64,000 nucleotides of DNA. Origin: Paragonimus skrjabini miyazakii. Its lineage: Eukaryota > Platyhelminthes > Trematoda > Plagiorchiida > Troglotrematidae. Positions 48,700-61,956 of the stretch are shown here, one piece after another. A model generated the notes under the pieces. The model was not told the DNA's origin, did no database searches, and worked only from the letters and a program-made list of their open reading frames with translations. The DNA lies in NCBI GenBank assembly GCA_014338405.1, contig JTDE01001035.1, forward strand, positions 117,538-181,537, read 5' to 3'. Positions within the stretch are counted from its first letter, which is position 1. The number at the start of each line of letters is the position of its first letter. Position numbers and translations under genes: made by a program.

Positions 48700-51600
48700 T
48701 CAACCAAACTGTAATACTGAGCTGTCAAGTCAAGTAGAGTATTCGTATGCTATATTGCAAGATATGAAACTTCAGTCAACGATGTCCGCATTTTTTCATC
48801 AATAGGAAAGAACACAATATGCAACGGTTTAAATAAAAATGAGACCCCAACATTTTGTAGTTAATGATTTTGCAGCAAAAATAACACAAATGTTCACGGT
48901 GTTGTGAGCATAGTCGTTTAATATACCCTAAAAAAGAAGTAAGCCTTGTATTAGGTAAAATTCTGGTTGGCCAATGGATTATAAAATAATCACAAGCTTG
49001 GGTGAAAGCTTACAGCAGATTACATGCGTATCGCGGTACGGGATTGTATAAGGATTGTGGCAAGTCTGAGAGTGGAGTATACGGTGAATTTTTACAGCTC
49101 CAAGTGAGTGCCTTATACATCAATGCATGTGGAGTGTACATGATGAGAAACCACCTTGTACAGTCCACACATACGCGCCAGACTACTCACGTTCACCGAG
49201 GGGCGTGATCCATAAAAAATATATCATATTCAGAGTTGTGATGCAGCAGACCTCTAGCAAAGCCAACAGTTGTTTAGGGAGGCTAACAAAAGAAGATCGA
49301 TGAGTGGGGTTGGAAGGTAAACTTTCTGGCATATAGTTTGGCTAAGATAGATGGAATCGAGCACAGGAACGAGATCGTATCCCAAGTGTGTACATGTTGA
49401 GCACCCATACTACTGATGCGCAGGATGAAAGAACTTGTAAGGGAATCTCTAGAGTAAGCAAACTGACTGGAATAATTCCAACCAGGTTTTGGTTACTGAA
49501 GTTGAGAAACTGAGGCAACTTTGTAATCTTGGGGCAAGAGAAGATCCAAACGGGAAATGACACATCGTATTTGAAGGGGTTACAGGTTCAGCTCGATGCC
49601 ATTTATGACTATGTTGACGGTGCTCCGTATGGCACAATATTTCAATATCACATGTATACTGGCAGTTGCATGATCCATTGATGGATATCATAGAGGTAAG
49701 CTGACTACTGGTGTCTTGAGTTTTGACGACAATGCTTCAGCTCAGCGGATTTGGCCGTTGAAGGCTATCATTCGGAAGAGATTTTCAAGGTCTACCCACT
49801 TTTAATTCACTTTTTTTCGTCGCTTGAAAGAGAAACATTTATTTTCTGAGGAATGGTTGAAATAACGTGTGGAAGACCGATTGAACAGGCACTTGTGCAA
49901 GTAATACAAAATGTATAAAGTGATTCACTGAAACCATGTTGAAAATAAAGGTTACTTTTAACCAACTGTCTCGTTGTGTACACCAGACTCAACTCGTTTG
50001 TGACAATCTTCATATACGCACCCTCGATACCTGTCAAACCACACCGATTTGGCATTTAACCTTGAAAATCATACATTGTGTCACCAATGAGTGGTTTTTA
50101 CAGGTCTGTTAACCTAGAAGAGATGCAATTTTGAAAAATATTGGTATAGGTTGGGCTCGAACCTGTGACAGAAACGGTATACCAAAACAAGACGAGCCTT
50201 CAGTTGTCAGAACTCTTACAAGTGTGTTAACGGTAACAATCCTATTTGGTTTACTGTTATCCAAATCCACTTCACTCACATCGGCCTTTATAAAAGGCCG
50301 CGCTTTGTCACTAATCACTTTTCACTTATCTTCCTGTCATGTATATATATATATATATATAATGCTCTCCCTCGTCAGAGCAAACCCACCGGAGGGCATA
50401 CTCTACTTAAAAATCACTTTTGGCTACTATGGCGTAGATTCCATCGTCACCCGTATCTCCCTATAGGGTCGCGAACACTGTCCAGTCAGGTTAGTTCAAT
50501 CCTCTCAATGATTATTTTTAGTAACAGTTTAACAGATCACCATTTCAGAAGAGGTGATGTAAGTTCTTCTTTATGCCAGAGTCATCCGCTCTAGGCATAA
50601 CCTGACGGCCAGTATGATCAACTTACGAATTTTTTTATTGTTTTGTTTTTCAAGGTCAAGGAAAAGAATCCAATAACATTCAGATCGGACTAATCGATCA
50701 GCAATCCCAAATTTTTCAGTCTTCGCCAAGCAAGAATTTTTAGGTCTAAGAAAGAAAATATGAGTTGCAGTTGTACTAGTCCATCGAAGAAGGTTCCCAT
50801 CCATGAAACAGAACAATGAGTAACATTTTGTCACATCATTCCATATTTCCATGTTGAAGATGACTGAGTTATTAAGCAAGTATGTTCACAAAGCTAAGTA
50901 ACAAGTAATTAGTATCGAATTTAGTTCCGTCGGTTTCAGAAACAGTAACGAGTTTGTTCATAAAATCCATTTAACCCTTCAAATTTAATAAGTTTGCTCA
51001 ATATGATAAAACATTTATAAATGATCTATAGATTCCGCTAAACACATTTTTGGGCGACGAAAGTATAGCCATTATTAGAAAAACGTAGATATAAATCCGG
51101 GAAACTATTGTGAAATTTTGGTGTTTAGCTTCTGTGTCTAGGTTGTGTGCTCGTTGATCATAAATTAGTCCGTCGGAGCAATCTACTGTCAGATTACTAA
51201 GACCGTTTGCCATTGAATACGAGCTCGTGTTCGTATGTGTAAAACATGAGAAATTTCTGGAGAGAGTGAGAGAAAACGCATAATGCATAGTTCTGATACA
51301 GATTTGTCAGACTACATGGGTGTACCTGATAGTGGTTATAATGCTTGGACTGTGAACCACCAAATGGTTTGTTCATACATGAAGACAAATTGAAATACGA
51401 GTTCCAGTCAATGACTGCCTTCACTTGACCACTATTTCATCCCCCGCTCTATACCGAACGCAATAAAACAGACCGTAATGAACCATATCATTCGACGTCC
51501 ACAAGCATCTTATCTATAAGGATTATTTACGCGATTTTGTTTCACTCTCAAAAAAGTTCGTTCTTTTTCCTAGAACTTAGTAAATGCAAATGGACACAAT

Positions 51601-53925
51601 ATCTTACCGTATGATTTTAAGATGCTTTATCAAGATCAATTCGGTAGAAGTGCGCTGATAGTCGCCCTATGATCTTCTCAAATCCACATTGTCTGTGTAC
51701 ATAATTTCATATTTTAGTACCCACTAAACGATAACTTTCGAACACAGTTATTTTCGATATATCAGCTAGCAAGGCATCAGTATCGTGTGCAGTTTTAAAT
51801 CTCTTTCTTTCTGTGACTGTAAGACACCCTAAGTTTCAGTCGATTTTCAAGTTTAACCACACGATTATATTCACACAATCTCAAGGTCAACTAGTATTTA
51901 AACCAGATTTATTTATATCCTATGGGAGAAATTTTACCAGTTGTAACATTTCTCACAGTTTAGTCATTAAAAGTACGCGTAGGTTTCATGAAAGTAATTT
52001 ACAACAATTTTCATGGATGGGTTTACCAGACAAAACGTGATGCGGTCTACAAATATCAAAATGATTAATGTCTAATTATTGTGAAATTAAGTTGAATGCA
52101 AACAAGCATATATAGCTCAGTTAGTTTGGAAGAAGTTGACAACGCTTAATGTGTAATTTTTTTCTGCTCCAGCAAAGAATTGATATTTTTGCTTCTCACT
52201 TATTTGGAAATGAGATATACAGTGTGTGTAGTAAAATTTAAAATTTCTGGATGATTTAATGCAACATCTTGATGTAGCTCCGAGGTTCAAATGCAGGACA
52301 ATATTTGAAGCAGGGTGTATGAAAAACTGGTCAGTTCCCATCGTGAATTCTTGTTCTGGCAAAGGAAAACAAATTGGAAAATCAACCTGAAATGTCACTG
52401 ATCAAAAACACGTATGTGCCCACACAAAGTTGTTTGACCAAATCACCAATTGTACCCATGTATATATGCATGTAAATGATAGTAGGATGATAATTAGGCT
52501 CACTAACCGTACGTCTGTGGTTGAAGACTCGTCAGAGAAGAGGTTTAATAATAAGACTGAAAGTAAAATTAAGTAGGATCGTTTGTGGTTACTTAGATAC
52601 ATGCTCACTATCGACTGAAGCACACTACTGCATATAGAATAGTTGTTAAATATTCAACTCTGTTCTCACAGATTGTCGACCTAGAAAGCCACTTACAGTG
52701 TCTTTGTTGAACTGAGGGTTTAGGATGATTCTGACATGTGATGAAGCTCTCCAACAGTGTGTATGTGGTCTCAAAACAACGCTCTTATCATCCATTGTTG
52801 ATTGTGTAATTTTCAATTTGTGATCAAGTGATTCTATAACAAGGGGTCTTGCAGATATGTACTACAGAACATCTATCTTGCTTCTATACTAGAAAGTTGT
52901 ATACTTAGTAGATCTAGATAACCATCGACCTAAAGTCTCGAATGTCACAATACAGGTCGTTTATCCTGATATAGAAGTCATGTTAATTATTCACCTCATG
53001 GTCAATGTGTGCGTGTGTGGTTAACCATGAGTCCAACCAAACTGACCTTCCCAACTGTCTATTCAGGAGGCATTTCCTCATTGCATAGAGCGTGTGGGTG
53101 GAGTTGAAGTAATGTCAACCGTAGAGCGAGTTCCACAGCCTAACAACCACATTGATCACGCAAGCATACGCACATATAACGGACGACATACTGTCCGCTT
53201 TTGTTGCCTCGAGCTGAGTGCTCAGACTGCGTGATTGAACCGGAATTGGGTGGGTTGAATTCGAATTGAGAAGGCTAGCAGAATGGTGTTTTCCATGTGA
53301 CTCGTCCTGTTATGTGTGTATGCGTATTTGAAGGAAGTCAATACACACTTGAGTGCTGTTCTTCAATTGATTTCAACATCGTATGCTGAAGGGGACAATA
53401 TGGACGAGTTCGTAGGTTGGAGGGGCTCAAGAAAAGACGTCAAACTGTAAAACGGATGTGGGATAGCCGTAGAGAGAGGGTGAGGAGGAATGATTCGACA
53501 ACAGCGATGAGCTGAAAACACCTGAGTTGACTGTTTGTAAAACGAGGACGAGGAAAAAAGGATAGTTGTTCCGAGTTTATCACTAGAAATTACGAAGATT
53601 GACCTCGAGACAAAGTGCATTAAGAAACTGAAGTAACGCACCTGTAAGACAAAAGTCAAACTCTACTGAAAGACAAAAAAATCATCACAGTTGTGCTTCA
53701 TAAATTCATTATAGCCACTCATAACTGTTCATGGAGTGGTCATGATATTTCAGTTTGCTGAACACTTATGACGCCACCTACTTCTTGGCTAAAATTGTCC
53801 AAATTTCTCAAAAAATGATAGAATATTTAGCAGGAAGTAACAAAGTATGCTACCATTTAATACGAACGGATATTCTACCACAAAAATTCAATGTCATTTG
53901 ATATGACACGAATAGCTAAAAGTTG
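48700..53925. other. No gene recognised
   Basis: Mostly AT-rich. There is a tRNA-like T-arm on the minus strand near 50152-50170 (GGTTCGAGCCC) and an (AT)n tract at 50341-50361. Minus-strand frames at 50571-50879, 51197-51424 and 52117-52398 have partly protein-like composition, but I could not assign them or find paired splice sites of good quality. Confidence 0.45.
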
Positions 53926-53930
53926 GCTGC

Positions 53931-54126
53931 TCCACAATTTTTGTTTCAGCAAACAGAACTGTTTTCGACAAATGCTCATCTTTGGCTGGTACAATTATAT
54001 ATCAAATCAAGTAATAATAAGGGAAGATATTGATCCAAAATAGTACGAGGATAAAGTGATTGGGTAAAATACAAACACGACTTCGTTGTGGTTATAATCA
54101 CAAGGGAGGGAGGTTTTTTAGGAAGT
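53931..54126 (+). repeat. Inverted repeat, left arm (PLE terminal repeat)
   Basis: About 196 bp that pair with the reverse complement of 54949-55147. The inner 130 bp are nearly identical (blocks 'cgacttcgttgtggttataatcacaag', split near 54090, and 'gatccaaaatagtacgagg'); the outer part is more diverged. The arm ends at the TAG that precedes the PLE open frame. Confidence 0.9.
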
Positions 54127-54943
54127 TTGGAAGAAAACATGGAGTGGGCAATATCTACACTTCCGTAGCTATATACCGATTGATCTGAAACGAGGTCTTG
54201 TGCGCTGCTTGACGAATAGAGTAAAAAGAATTTGTACGGAAGATACGATAGAAATGGACTTAAGCACGTTACAGGATATCCTTGCTAGTAATGCCTATCC
54301 TGAGAAATTTATCACCAGCAACATGCAAGAGAGACTTATGCAAGCCTCAGTATATACAGCTGATAAGAAAAAGACCTATGTAACTTTGCCGTTCAAAAGG
54401 GACGCGACAGCCGAGCTGATAACGCGCCAACTGACTGACGCGATCCGTAGTACCTTTTATGTTGCAAGTCCCATCGTAACGTTCCACTCAAAATGGACGG
54501 TGCCACCTAATCTGAAAGATAATATGCCTAACTTTGCTGCCTCATTTTTGATCTATTCACTTTCCTGTTCTTGTGGTTCAGCATATACTGGTTGCACCAC
54601 TCGGCGTTTATCGGAAAGAATTCGTGAACATTGCCCGGCGTGGCTTCACTCCGGAATAACAAAGAACATTAACTCATCCATCCTAGCCCACCTGGTTGAC
54701 TTTGACCGACACACATACACGAATAAGGCGTCTCGCATCGTCTACCGTATCCCGGCCGACGCGTCACGAAAGATCAAGTTGCGCATCCTGTTTACAGCCG
54801 AGGCGGTCGCAATCCGATTAGGTCAGCCGGATTTGTGTGTTCAAAAAGAGTTCGTTCGCACCCTGGAATTTCCTTCACCAAACACCTGCAGTCAACCCAC
54901 GTGGCAATTTGGTCCCGCACCCCCCCCAACTCCCCCCAATTAA
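54122..54943 (+). CDS. PLE connector and GIY-YIG endonuclease, uninterrupted
   Basis: A frame of 273 codons without a stop, starting directly after a TAG at 54119-54121; the first ATG is at 54200. From the N-terminus: KKTWSGQYLHFRSYIPIDLK, the thumb/connector start of PLE proteins; LVRCLTNRVKRICTEDTIE and YPEKFI, also typical; VTLPFKRD; then the nuclease, with FLIYSLSCSCGSAYTGCTTR (IYS for GIY, AYTG for YIG, the C-x-C pair), RLSERIREH and SSILAHLVDF; and a conserved tail AEAVAIRLGQPDLCVQK. GIY-YIG nucleases nick DNA to prime PLE insertion. The RT is missing, so the element is 5'-truncated. The right inverted arm starts 5 bp after the stop. Absence of stops suggests recent insertion or selection. 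Confidence 0.85.
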   Translation, partial: EVWKKTWSGQYLHFRSYIPIDLKRGLVRCLTNRVKRICTEDTIEMDLSTLQDILASNAYPEKFITSNMQERLMQASVYTADKKKTYVTLPFKRDATAELITRQLTDAIRSTFYVASPIVTFHSKWTVPPNLKDNMPNFAASFLIYSLSCSCGSAYTGCTTRRLSERIREHCPAWLHSGITKNINSSILAHLVDFDRHTYTNKASRIVYRIPADASRKIKLRILFTAEAVAIRLGQPDLCVQKEFVRTLEFPSPNTCSQPTWQFGPAPPPTPPN

Positions 54944-54948
54944 CCGTG

Positions 54949-55147
54949 ACTTCCTAAAACCTCCCTTCCTTGTGATTATAACCACAACGAAGTCGTGTAT
55001 GTGATTCACCCAATCACTTTACCCTCGTACTATTTTGGATCAATAACTTCCCTTACTATCACTTGATTTGATATGTAAGTGTATCAGCCTAAGATTAGAA
55101 TGTAACGAAAACAGTTCTGTCTGCCGAAACCAAAACTGTCCCACAAT
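54949..55147 (-). repeat. Inverted repeat, right arm (PLE terminal repeat)
   Basis: Reverse-complement partner of 53931-54126, with the outer end near 'ccacaattat' (55141-55150). The two arms close an 822-bp coding core. Confidence 0.9.
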
Positions 55148-55149
55148 TA

Positions 55150-58100
55150 TAAGGTCATTCTCACCCCTGTGTCAATGCTTAAAGCCTCGCTTTTCGTTAA
55201 GAAATTTTAACACAACGCCTGTCCAAGTTGTTCTTCACACTTTAAATGTTGTTTCATGTCGAATAAACGGATTTTTTCAGCAGATTTTTCGATAAGCAAG
55301 TTCGATTACTGTACTACACAGACCTGTATAATAACCACGAAAGATTTTCAACTGGACCAACAGCATAGCTTGGTCAGTTTGATTGCTCAGTAAACTTGCG
55401 TTTCACTCTATGAGTAATGTGTGTGCTTCAGTTGTCCTGATCGAATGCCACCAGTTTGGTTCCATATTGTATCACAACTGATCACAGTTGATTAAAATAC
55501 TCATGCCTGCGCCACTGAACATCTTGTCTCCCTTACGAGAACACCATTTCTAAATATCTGCGTGGAACGTAATCCTTGTAGATCATTGCACTGCCAACTC
55601 TGCACAATCGCACGCGAGGCATATCACTAGGTATTCCAACCGCTTACATCATCCAGATTACGTTTAGTTCCCTACAGTGTTCATATGCTGTTAATGTGCA
55701 CTTGGTGAATTCATTATTCCTTCAAGTATTCAATCAATGATGGCATTCGCTGAAGCTTCCGGGAGACAAATAGCAAGACATCTTCTAAGACTATCTGAAA
55801 TCTTCAAATGAAGATATCCCGTGATAAGGCGCATACCAGTGTTTCTTGCGGATGTCTCACGTAGTACAGTCATTCTCTCTTTCTCGTAGCGTTCTACTGT
55901 GGGTTTTTGTTTACACAAAACTGTAATGTCCTCATTCGTTACAATTTTTGAACACCTCAGTATTGCTCAACTTCTATAGTGTTAACATCCACTGCACTCA
56001 AAGTCAGCATCTCGTCTAGCTTAAAAAGTGATATTGGTATACAGTATGCATTGGCAAACCGTAAAAATGACCCTATTTCGTCGGTTAGGGAAATAAATTA
56101 TTGTACGTTTGCTACTTACTACGTTTTCCTCATTCCACTCTTTGAGAATGATAACTGCTACAACTGGAAAACAGCTATACGCTGCTACACATTAGGTAGC
56201 TCTGTTGTTGTGAGACAGGCCATTTTGTAACCGTTTTTGGTGAGCATTACTTCACTTTGTGATTAGAACCTTATTTACATGAAAAATTTCACTTTTCACT
56301 TTTCATGTAAAAAATTTGGTCGGTCTGGATAAAATGTCAAAATTTTAAAACAAACCAAGTAGATTTGTAATTATGAGTGACAGTGTACTTACATTACCGT
56401 GGTTCAAAAGAATGACCGTTTTAACACAAAAATGATGTTTGTGTTCAATTTCACACGGACTACAAGTTAGTCATTACGCACTGGTAATAAAAAGCAGGTA
56501 TTTTTGATTATTTGTCCTAGAGACTTCAAGTTAAATGAATTATTGTCAGTTTCCCAGTATATCCAGGATCAAATGTCATCATTGTTGCCACATCTGACCT
56601 GAAGACACTTCAGTCGAATTCACTGAAATGTCTTACCCCTACTGTTTTGCTATTTTCCGTCAGATAGTTTCGAAACATGTCAATCTTAAAACGTATCAAC
56701 TGACCGACATACGACTATCGTTGTTTTTCGTATCTTTTCCAGTTAAAGACAAGATGCTGATTCCATTACCAGTCATAATAGTTTGCAGGGTATAGTATAT
56801 ATTCCCATCGATTCGTAGTCAAACATAAGGCCCTTGTTCTGATGAACAACAAATATGTCCATCATGGTTATGCATTTCATGCCGCCTTTAGACCCATCCA
56901 GCAAAATATAAGTCAATAAGCATGAATCGTGAGCACTTAACAACTAAGCTTCTTATCAACTGCACCTACTCATTAACTGTAAGCAACAGGGTTCATTCAA
57001 CTGCGCGTCGTTCGGTAGCATATGCTTCGATGTCCGTCTTCTGCATATATTAGACGATGTGTGCAAAAATCCACAAATATAGGTTACAATCTCTTTTGTC
57101 CAACGAAGTCGAAATATTTTGGGACTGGTAGTTTTGGAGGAGATAGATAAAGATTATTTCTGTTGTGGTGACAACAGTGTTCAAAGAAGATTTTGAGTAT
57201 GTCCGTTAACTCAATTCACATGTATGAGTTAGTGACTCGGATTGACTGGACAAACAGTTATGAAAACTGTGTTCCATTAACAGTGCGCCCGTTTCGGTCG
57301 ACTCTGTCGAGTGATTCCCTGATAAGAACCGACAGCCTAGCTTTGAGTCCCATTTCACATTGACCAGATTGAGTGTGGCATACTGTTGTAACATGGAGCT
57401 GATTGCCTGGTAGAAGGTATGGTGTGTACCCAACGAATCATCTTTGACAACGAAGTGTCGCCTGAAGTTTATAACAGACTTCCGAACTTTTTCACAGATG
57501 GACAAGTAATTTCGGATTTCACAACATCTCATTTTGCCAGATGAAGCCACTAATCGATAAGCTGGATTCTATCACTCAATACTACTACTAACAATTTCCT
57601 ACATGCTAGATTCCATCTAGCTGCCAATCACTCTGTCTACGTTTCCTTTACGTTTGTAATTGCCACCAGGGCACTCTTGCAAACGAGCAGCAACTTCCGA
57701 GGAGGGCAGAAGTTTTCTTCGGAGGAGGTGTTTCTGATTGGGAGGAGAATATTTTATCCACAGGAAAACAGCTCGATGCAGACAAGACAGGATAAGTCGG
57801 ACAACCTTACACTGGATAAATTGTAGAAACGAACGAAGTCATGAATGACATTCAAGACAAATCAGTCACACTCTTCGTGCTGTTGACAATCCGAAAGTGT
57901 GTACATACTCTGGTGTGATTCTTGTGTTGAAGGCTGTTGTGACGAGTACTCTAGCATCATATCAGTAATGTATACAAGAAGCTGAAATTGAAATATTACA
58001 GACAAATAACAGATAGGTTAGCATAACATAAATCAGTACTTGTTATCGAGCAATAGCTTAATTGCTTAATATCGGAGTATTGTTAGATTGACCAGATTCA

Positions 58101-58230
58101 TACAAGATCCGATTAACAATTATCCGAATCCAGAAACATTCACTTAGTTAAACAACGTTATAATCACCGTTTTACTTAGAGTTCGGGACAAAGATAAAAA
58201 GGACAGTATTATGAAGCTTATAGTATAGGT
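55150..58230. other. No gene recognised; one unassigned frame
   Basis: AT-rich. A minus-strand frame at 57206-57550 (114 codons, with FYQAISSMLQQYATLNLVNV) looks more protein-like than average, but I know no family for it and saw no clear splice sites. It could be a transposon relic. Confidence 0.3.
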
Positions 58231-59121
58231 GATGCAGCTCCGGTAGCTCACTGGTTTGATGAAACTCAACTAATTAACGAAGCCTTGTTTCCTACCGATC
58301 AAGAATATTGGTGAGTAAGCTTTGAATAACTTGTCTCGGTCTGATGAAGATTGGATTGTAAATTGCGCAGCGATATTTCGAGATTGTTCACGAATGGATT
58401 TGTATAAGTTAGCGATCCGTCTTGAGGTCAGTGCGTAACCAACTTGGGTTTGGTCTGACTAGACCACCTTACTGTCTCTTCTTGAAAAGAGCTGCGTCTA
58501 TTGCAAACTCAAAAACATGTCTCTTTTGTGCTTCTAGGAGGTTTGGTTACTCAATGAAGATATCCAATGCAATAGTTCCATATGTCGTAGGTGTTTTACA
58601 GACAGCAGTGCTTCTTCATGTGATCTGTTTTATTGGGTGGAGCACCGTGATTATTTTAGGTTTAGGGGAAATGTCTTACTACTCATCAGTAGTATGGTTT
58701 AATCGATCGTCTTCACCACATTGGTAGAGTGTTTTGCAAACTACCCATGTACTTCCACCCGGACTAAACGATTCATACTAGAAAAGAACAACTAACCGAT
58801 AAACTTTTGTGAAGCGCTTGCTTTCGTAGACCGAAGTACAAAAAAGTTGACTGAGGTCATAACGAACAATAAAACAAGAAGATGCACGCGCATTTTGCCG
58901 AAGTAAACCCCGTGAAACACGGATGTTGTATTGTTCTGTGGAGAGTATTCAGTGAATTGCAAAGAATAAATATGCACATCCGACTGGGCTGCATAAAAGT
59001 CAAAGATGTCTACAGTGATATTGAAAAGAACGGTTATGAGCAAAGTGTCACAACACCTTATAACGAATCAGAACATAACACGAGCAAAAATAACGGTAAT
59101 TACCAAAAGTGATTTGCAAAA

Positions 59122-59400
59122 ATGCGATTTTTGAAGGCTTACAAAAACTCAGACAATTGGTTGATCAGTAGGCTACAACCTTATTGGTTAACATCTCTTT
59201 TAAAAAGATATCAACTTAGAAACACAACTGCAAACCGCGTATACAAATTCTCACATAACTGTGAAGAAAACTACATCGACTACTCATCAGGAACCAATGG
59301 TTGTTTCATTCCCAGAAGTAAAGAACACATCCGTTTGGGTTTGAAGAGGAATCTCACAGCCAGATAAAGTAGGCACAACTAATCGCAAATCTCAGGTTGT
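59122..59400 (+). pseudogene. PLE GIY-YIG fragment
   Basis: The frame 59122-59367 contains NRVYKFSHNCEENYIDYSSG and then IPRSKEHI, corresponding to the VYKF.C.CG.SYIG.T.R and R..EH blocks of PLE GIY-YIG nucleases. YIG has become YID and the first cysteine is His, so it is inactive. The sequence just after keeps some similarity out of frame. No RT is visible upstream. Confidence 0.65.
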
Positions 59401-59579
59401 TTCGATTGGCTTATACAACCTCCGCTGTGAATATCGCAGCACGTCGTCACAACTCTCAACACCCGAGGTTGATCGATGCAGTGGTTTTTGTTTTTCTGAC
59501 CAATATATTTGAACCACAGGTTGACTTAGCAGTAACCCAATAATCAATGTGGGTTAACAACCTGACTTCATTCACTATC

Positions 59580-59900
59580 ATAAGTTGAATATCACCTGTA
59601 ATTAATGACAGCCTTCACATTCCCATAGAATTTTAACTGGCCTCATTCGGAATGAAGCATTACACTTACGTTTTACTTTCGTCAGAGCCTGTCAGTAGTT
59701 CATATCCTTATCTGAACGGGAACTTGAATTCCGGTCAGAATTTCATGAAGCAACTGCACTGATCATCATGCACATAAACACACATTAAGCAAGACTGCAT
59801 ATAAAAACAAACGCTCAAATGTATTGGTTTGTGAGACCGGTTGACTGACCTGGTAATTCCAGCCGATGGCCCAACGACCGATACTTCCTCTAAACTTGAA
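59580..59900 (-). mobile_element. tRNA-derived short repeat, decayed
   Basis: Minus-strand copy: upstream block (about 59895-59830), tRNA-like part (59765-59710), hammerhead remnant with CTGACAG (59695-59645) and tail (59635-59580). The core is mutated. It stands head to head with the next copy. Confidence 0.6.
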
Positions 59901-59914
59901 ATCAAAGTCGAGAT

Positions 59915-60115
59915 TAGTTTGAGGTCAATGGCGTAACGGTCAACACTGTTGCCTCATGACAGTGTGATCCGTGTTCGGCTCTAGGCCTCGATAAAACTAT
60001 GTGTTAATGATGAACGTTACCAAAAGGTAAACTCCAGTCAATAGCTTCTTTTCGAAAGGGACCGGCTGAAAAGTTGTAATCAGTTGTGAATGTTGCTCCA
60101 TTTATATCAACTAAA
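59915..60115 (+). mobile_element. tRNA-derived short repeat, decayed
   Basis: Plus-strand copy with A-box part 'gaggtcaatggcgtaacggt' (59930 on), a degraded B box near 59970 and a tail near 60030-60110. The hammerhead is not recognisable beyond scraps. Confidence 0.55.
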
Positions 60116-60239
60116 ATAATTCCCTGATCGTTGTTGGCAGTTCGTTCAAGGTTTCTGTCCCATCTAACAAGAGAATGAAATATTTTATGCAACTGGTCGT
60201 TTGATATTAACGAATTACCATGAGGTGCTCATTTTTCAA

Positions 60240-61790
60240 CAGGTCGGTTAGAGCTAGCGTAAACCATTAAGTGTGTACCAGGAGAAACATGTTGTGCTCA
60301 ACTGCCTATTCTAGCTCTCTCCAACTCCTATTTCAAGTCTAGTCTACTTAATCAGAGTGTTGTCATTGTTTCGTAATTTGCAATGGAATGAGGGTGATGT
60401 AAATTTCGTGGAGATTAATGTGAATCTTATCATTCTGCTCAAAGTGGTGAGTAATTAACAGGTTTGTTTGTCTAGTAACATGCTTAAATATCTCATTCCT
60501 TTGCTGTTTGCTATCACTTGCACGTCTGATTTATTCCCCAACGAATTTTGGTTAGCTGTCAGCACTAGGGATATTTTTGTTCACGACCATTCTGTTGACA
60601 TTCATAACAAATCTCGCCTGCTGCACTTATGGTGAAGCATGCGAAAGGTGGCGTGTACCACTTTGAACAGTCTGTCAACCAGAGTGAGAATTTACACCCA
60701 GAGTGCACGTGCAAATGTACGAGTGCTCGAGAAGTATTCACAGCCTATCGTCCACTTCACGATGCCAAGTTAGATGATAAAACCGGTATCAAATAAAATG
60801 GCCAGGTGCGGTATGTCTCTTTGCCTCAGTCAACACTTTTTATGTATATAATGCACAGTGGATCACACCGTCGTGCTAGCGTGCGGTCGGGTCTCGCAAC
60901 AGAGTTGGACCTGTTCCACAGAATGTCCAAGCTCAAGCCTCTACAGTTTCAAAATGATGCCTAATTTCAGTATGATGGTGAACATTTCATACTTCATGAA
61001 TGACGGAGCTGATCGATGCCGAAGAAACAGATTTGGTTCTGCTGGAATTCTTTTGACTTAAATAGTAGTAATACAAAGTATATATCTGACTTGATTAACA
61101 CAAGCACTGACGATGAGGAACACAATTTTTAGCAGCTACTGTTATGTTTAAACGTTATCTCTGTTTGTGATCATAGAATTGCCCATGTGAATCTCATAAT
61201 TAGTTCCAATTATAAGTAACAGATGATAAAAACGATGTCAAGACAAAGAATTTCTCACCAGTGTTCCAAAGTGTAATGCGAACAAGAAATAAGACGGAAC
61301 AACCCGATCACATAGTCCTCGAATGTATAATGTTCATAGGCATGCCAAAAATAGGCTTCAGCATAAAACCGTACACGTGCGATAGAATAACAACACTGAT
61401 TCCAGGGCCGTCCAGTGGTTCGTGCACCAGTTGAGTACCACGACCTGTAGTACGATGCATGCCCAATGATGATTAAACTAAAGACGAACACTGGGTCAGG
61501 TTAACTTATTCGGTAAATGGCTTGTTGAACATACATGAAACAAAGGTGATTCAGCGAACACAATGGTAATATACCGGCGCGAGCATACATTTGGTGTAAA
61601 ATATATCACCCTGATCAACAGGTCATTGTCTAAGATGTGTGTTTTAGTTCAAAACGAGTTGAATTCTGGGCCGTTTTCTGCTGTTCTGCCGTTATCTTAC
61701 AGTATCGTCTCTCATTACTTTTTGTGAAGCTTCTAATAACCAAATTCGAAACTTCGGCTTAGATTGCTAGGATATGTTCATATTCTCACA
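60240..61790. other. No gene recognised
   Basis: Non-coding sequence. Frames at 60858-61061 (+) and 61255-61491 (-) match nothing I know. Confidence 0.45.
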
Positions 61791-61794
61791 AATA

Positions 61795-61915
61795 AGAATT
61801 GAACATTGCTCATAACTGATCGCACGTGTCGCATTCCCATAGATCACCCAGTCAGCCTCTGCAAAAAAAATAAAAAATAGTGTAAATCCTTCCCATGACC
61901 GGGACTAGAATTGGA
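61795..61915 (-). mobile_element. Short-repeat tail and partial head
   Basis: Minus-strand piece with the tail block ('cgcattcccatagatcaccc') and a B-box remnant near 61899-61909; the hammerhead has been replaced by an A-rich stretch (61862-61878). Confidence 0.55.
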
Positions 61916-61956
61916 ATGAAATTGTGCGTACAATAATTTGGTTGTGTATAATGTGA

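Noticed and set aside
50571..50879. Minus-strand frame that looks like an exon (WNDVTKCYSLFCFMDG)
   Set aside because: No recognised family and only weak splice sites; frames of about 100 codons are expected by chance in 64 kb.
51197..51424. A 5' exon of the ETS gene (SCMNKPFGGSQSKHYNHYQ before a GTACAC donor)
   Set aside because: Acceptor is poor, it lies over 30 kb from the nearest ETS exon, and there is no similarity to ERG/FLI1 N-termini.
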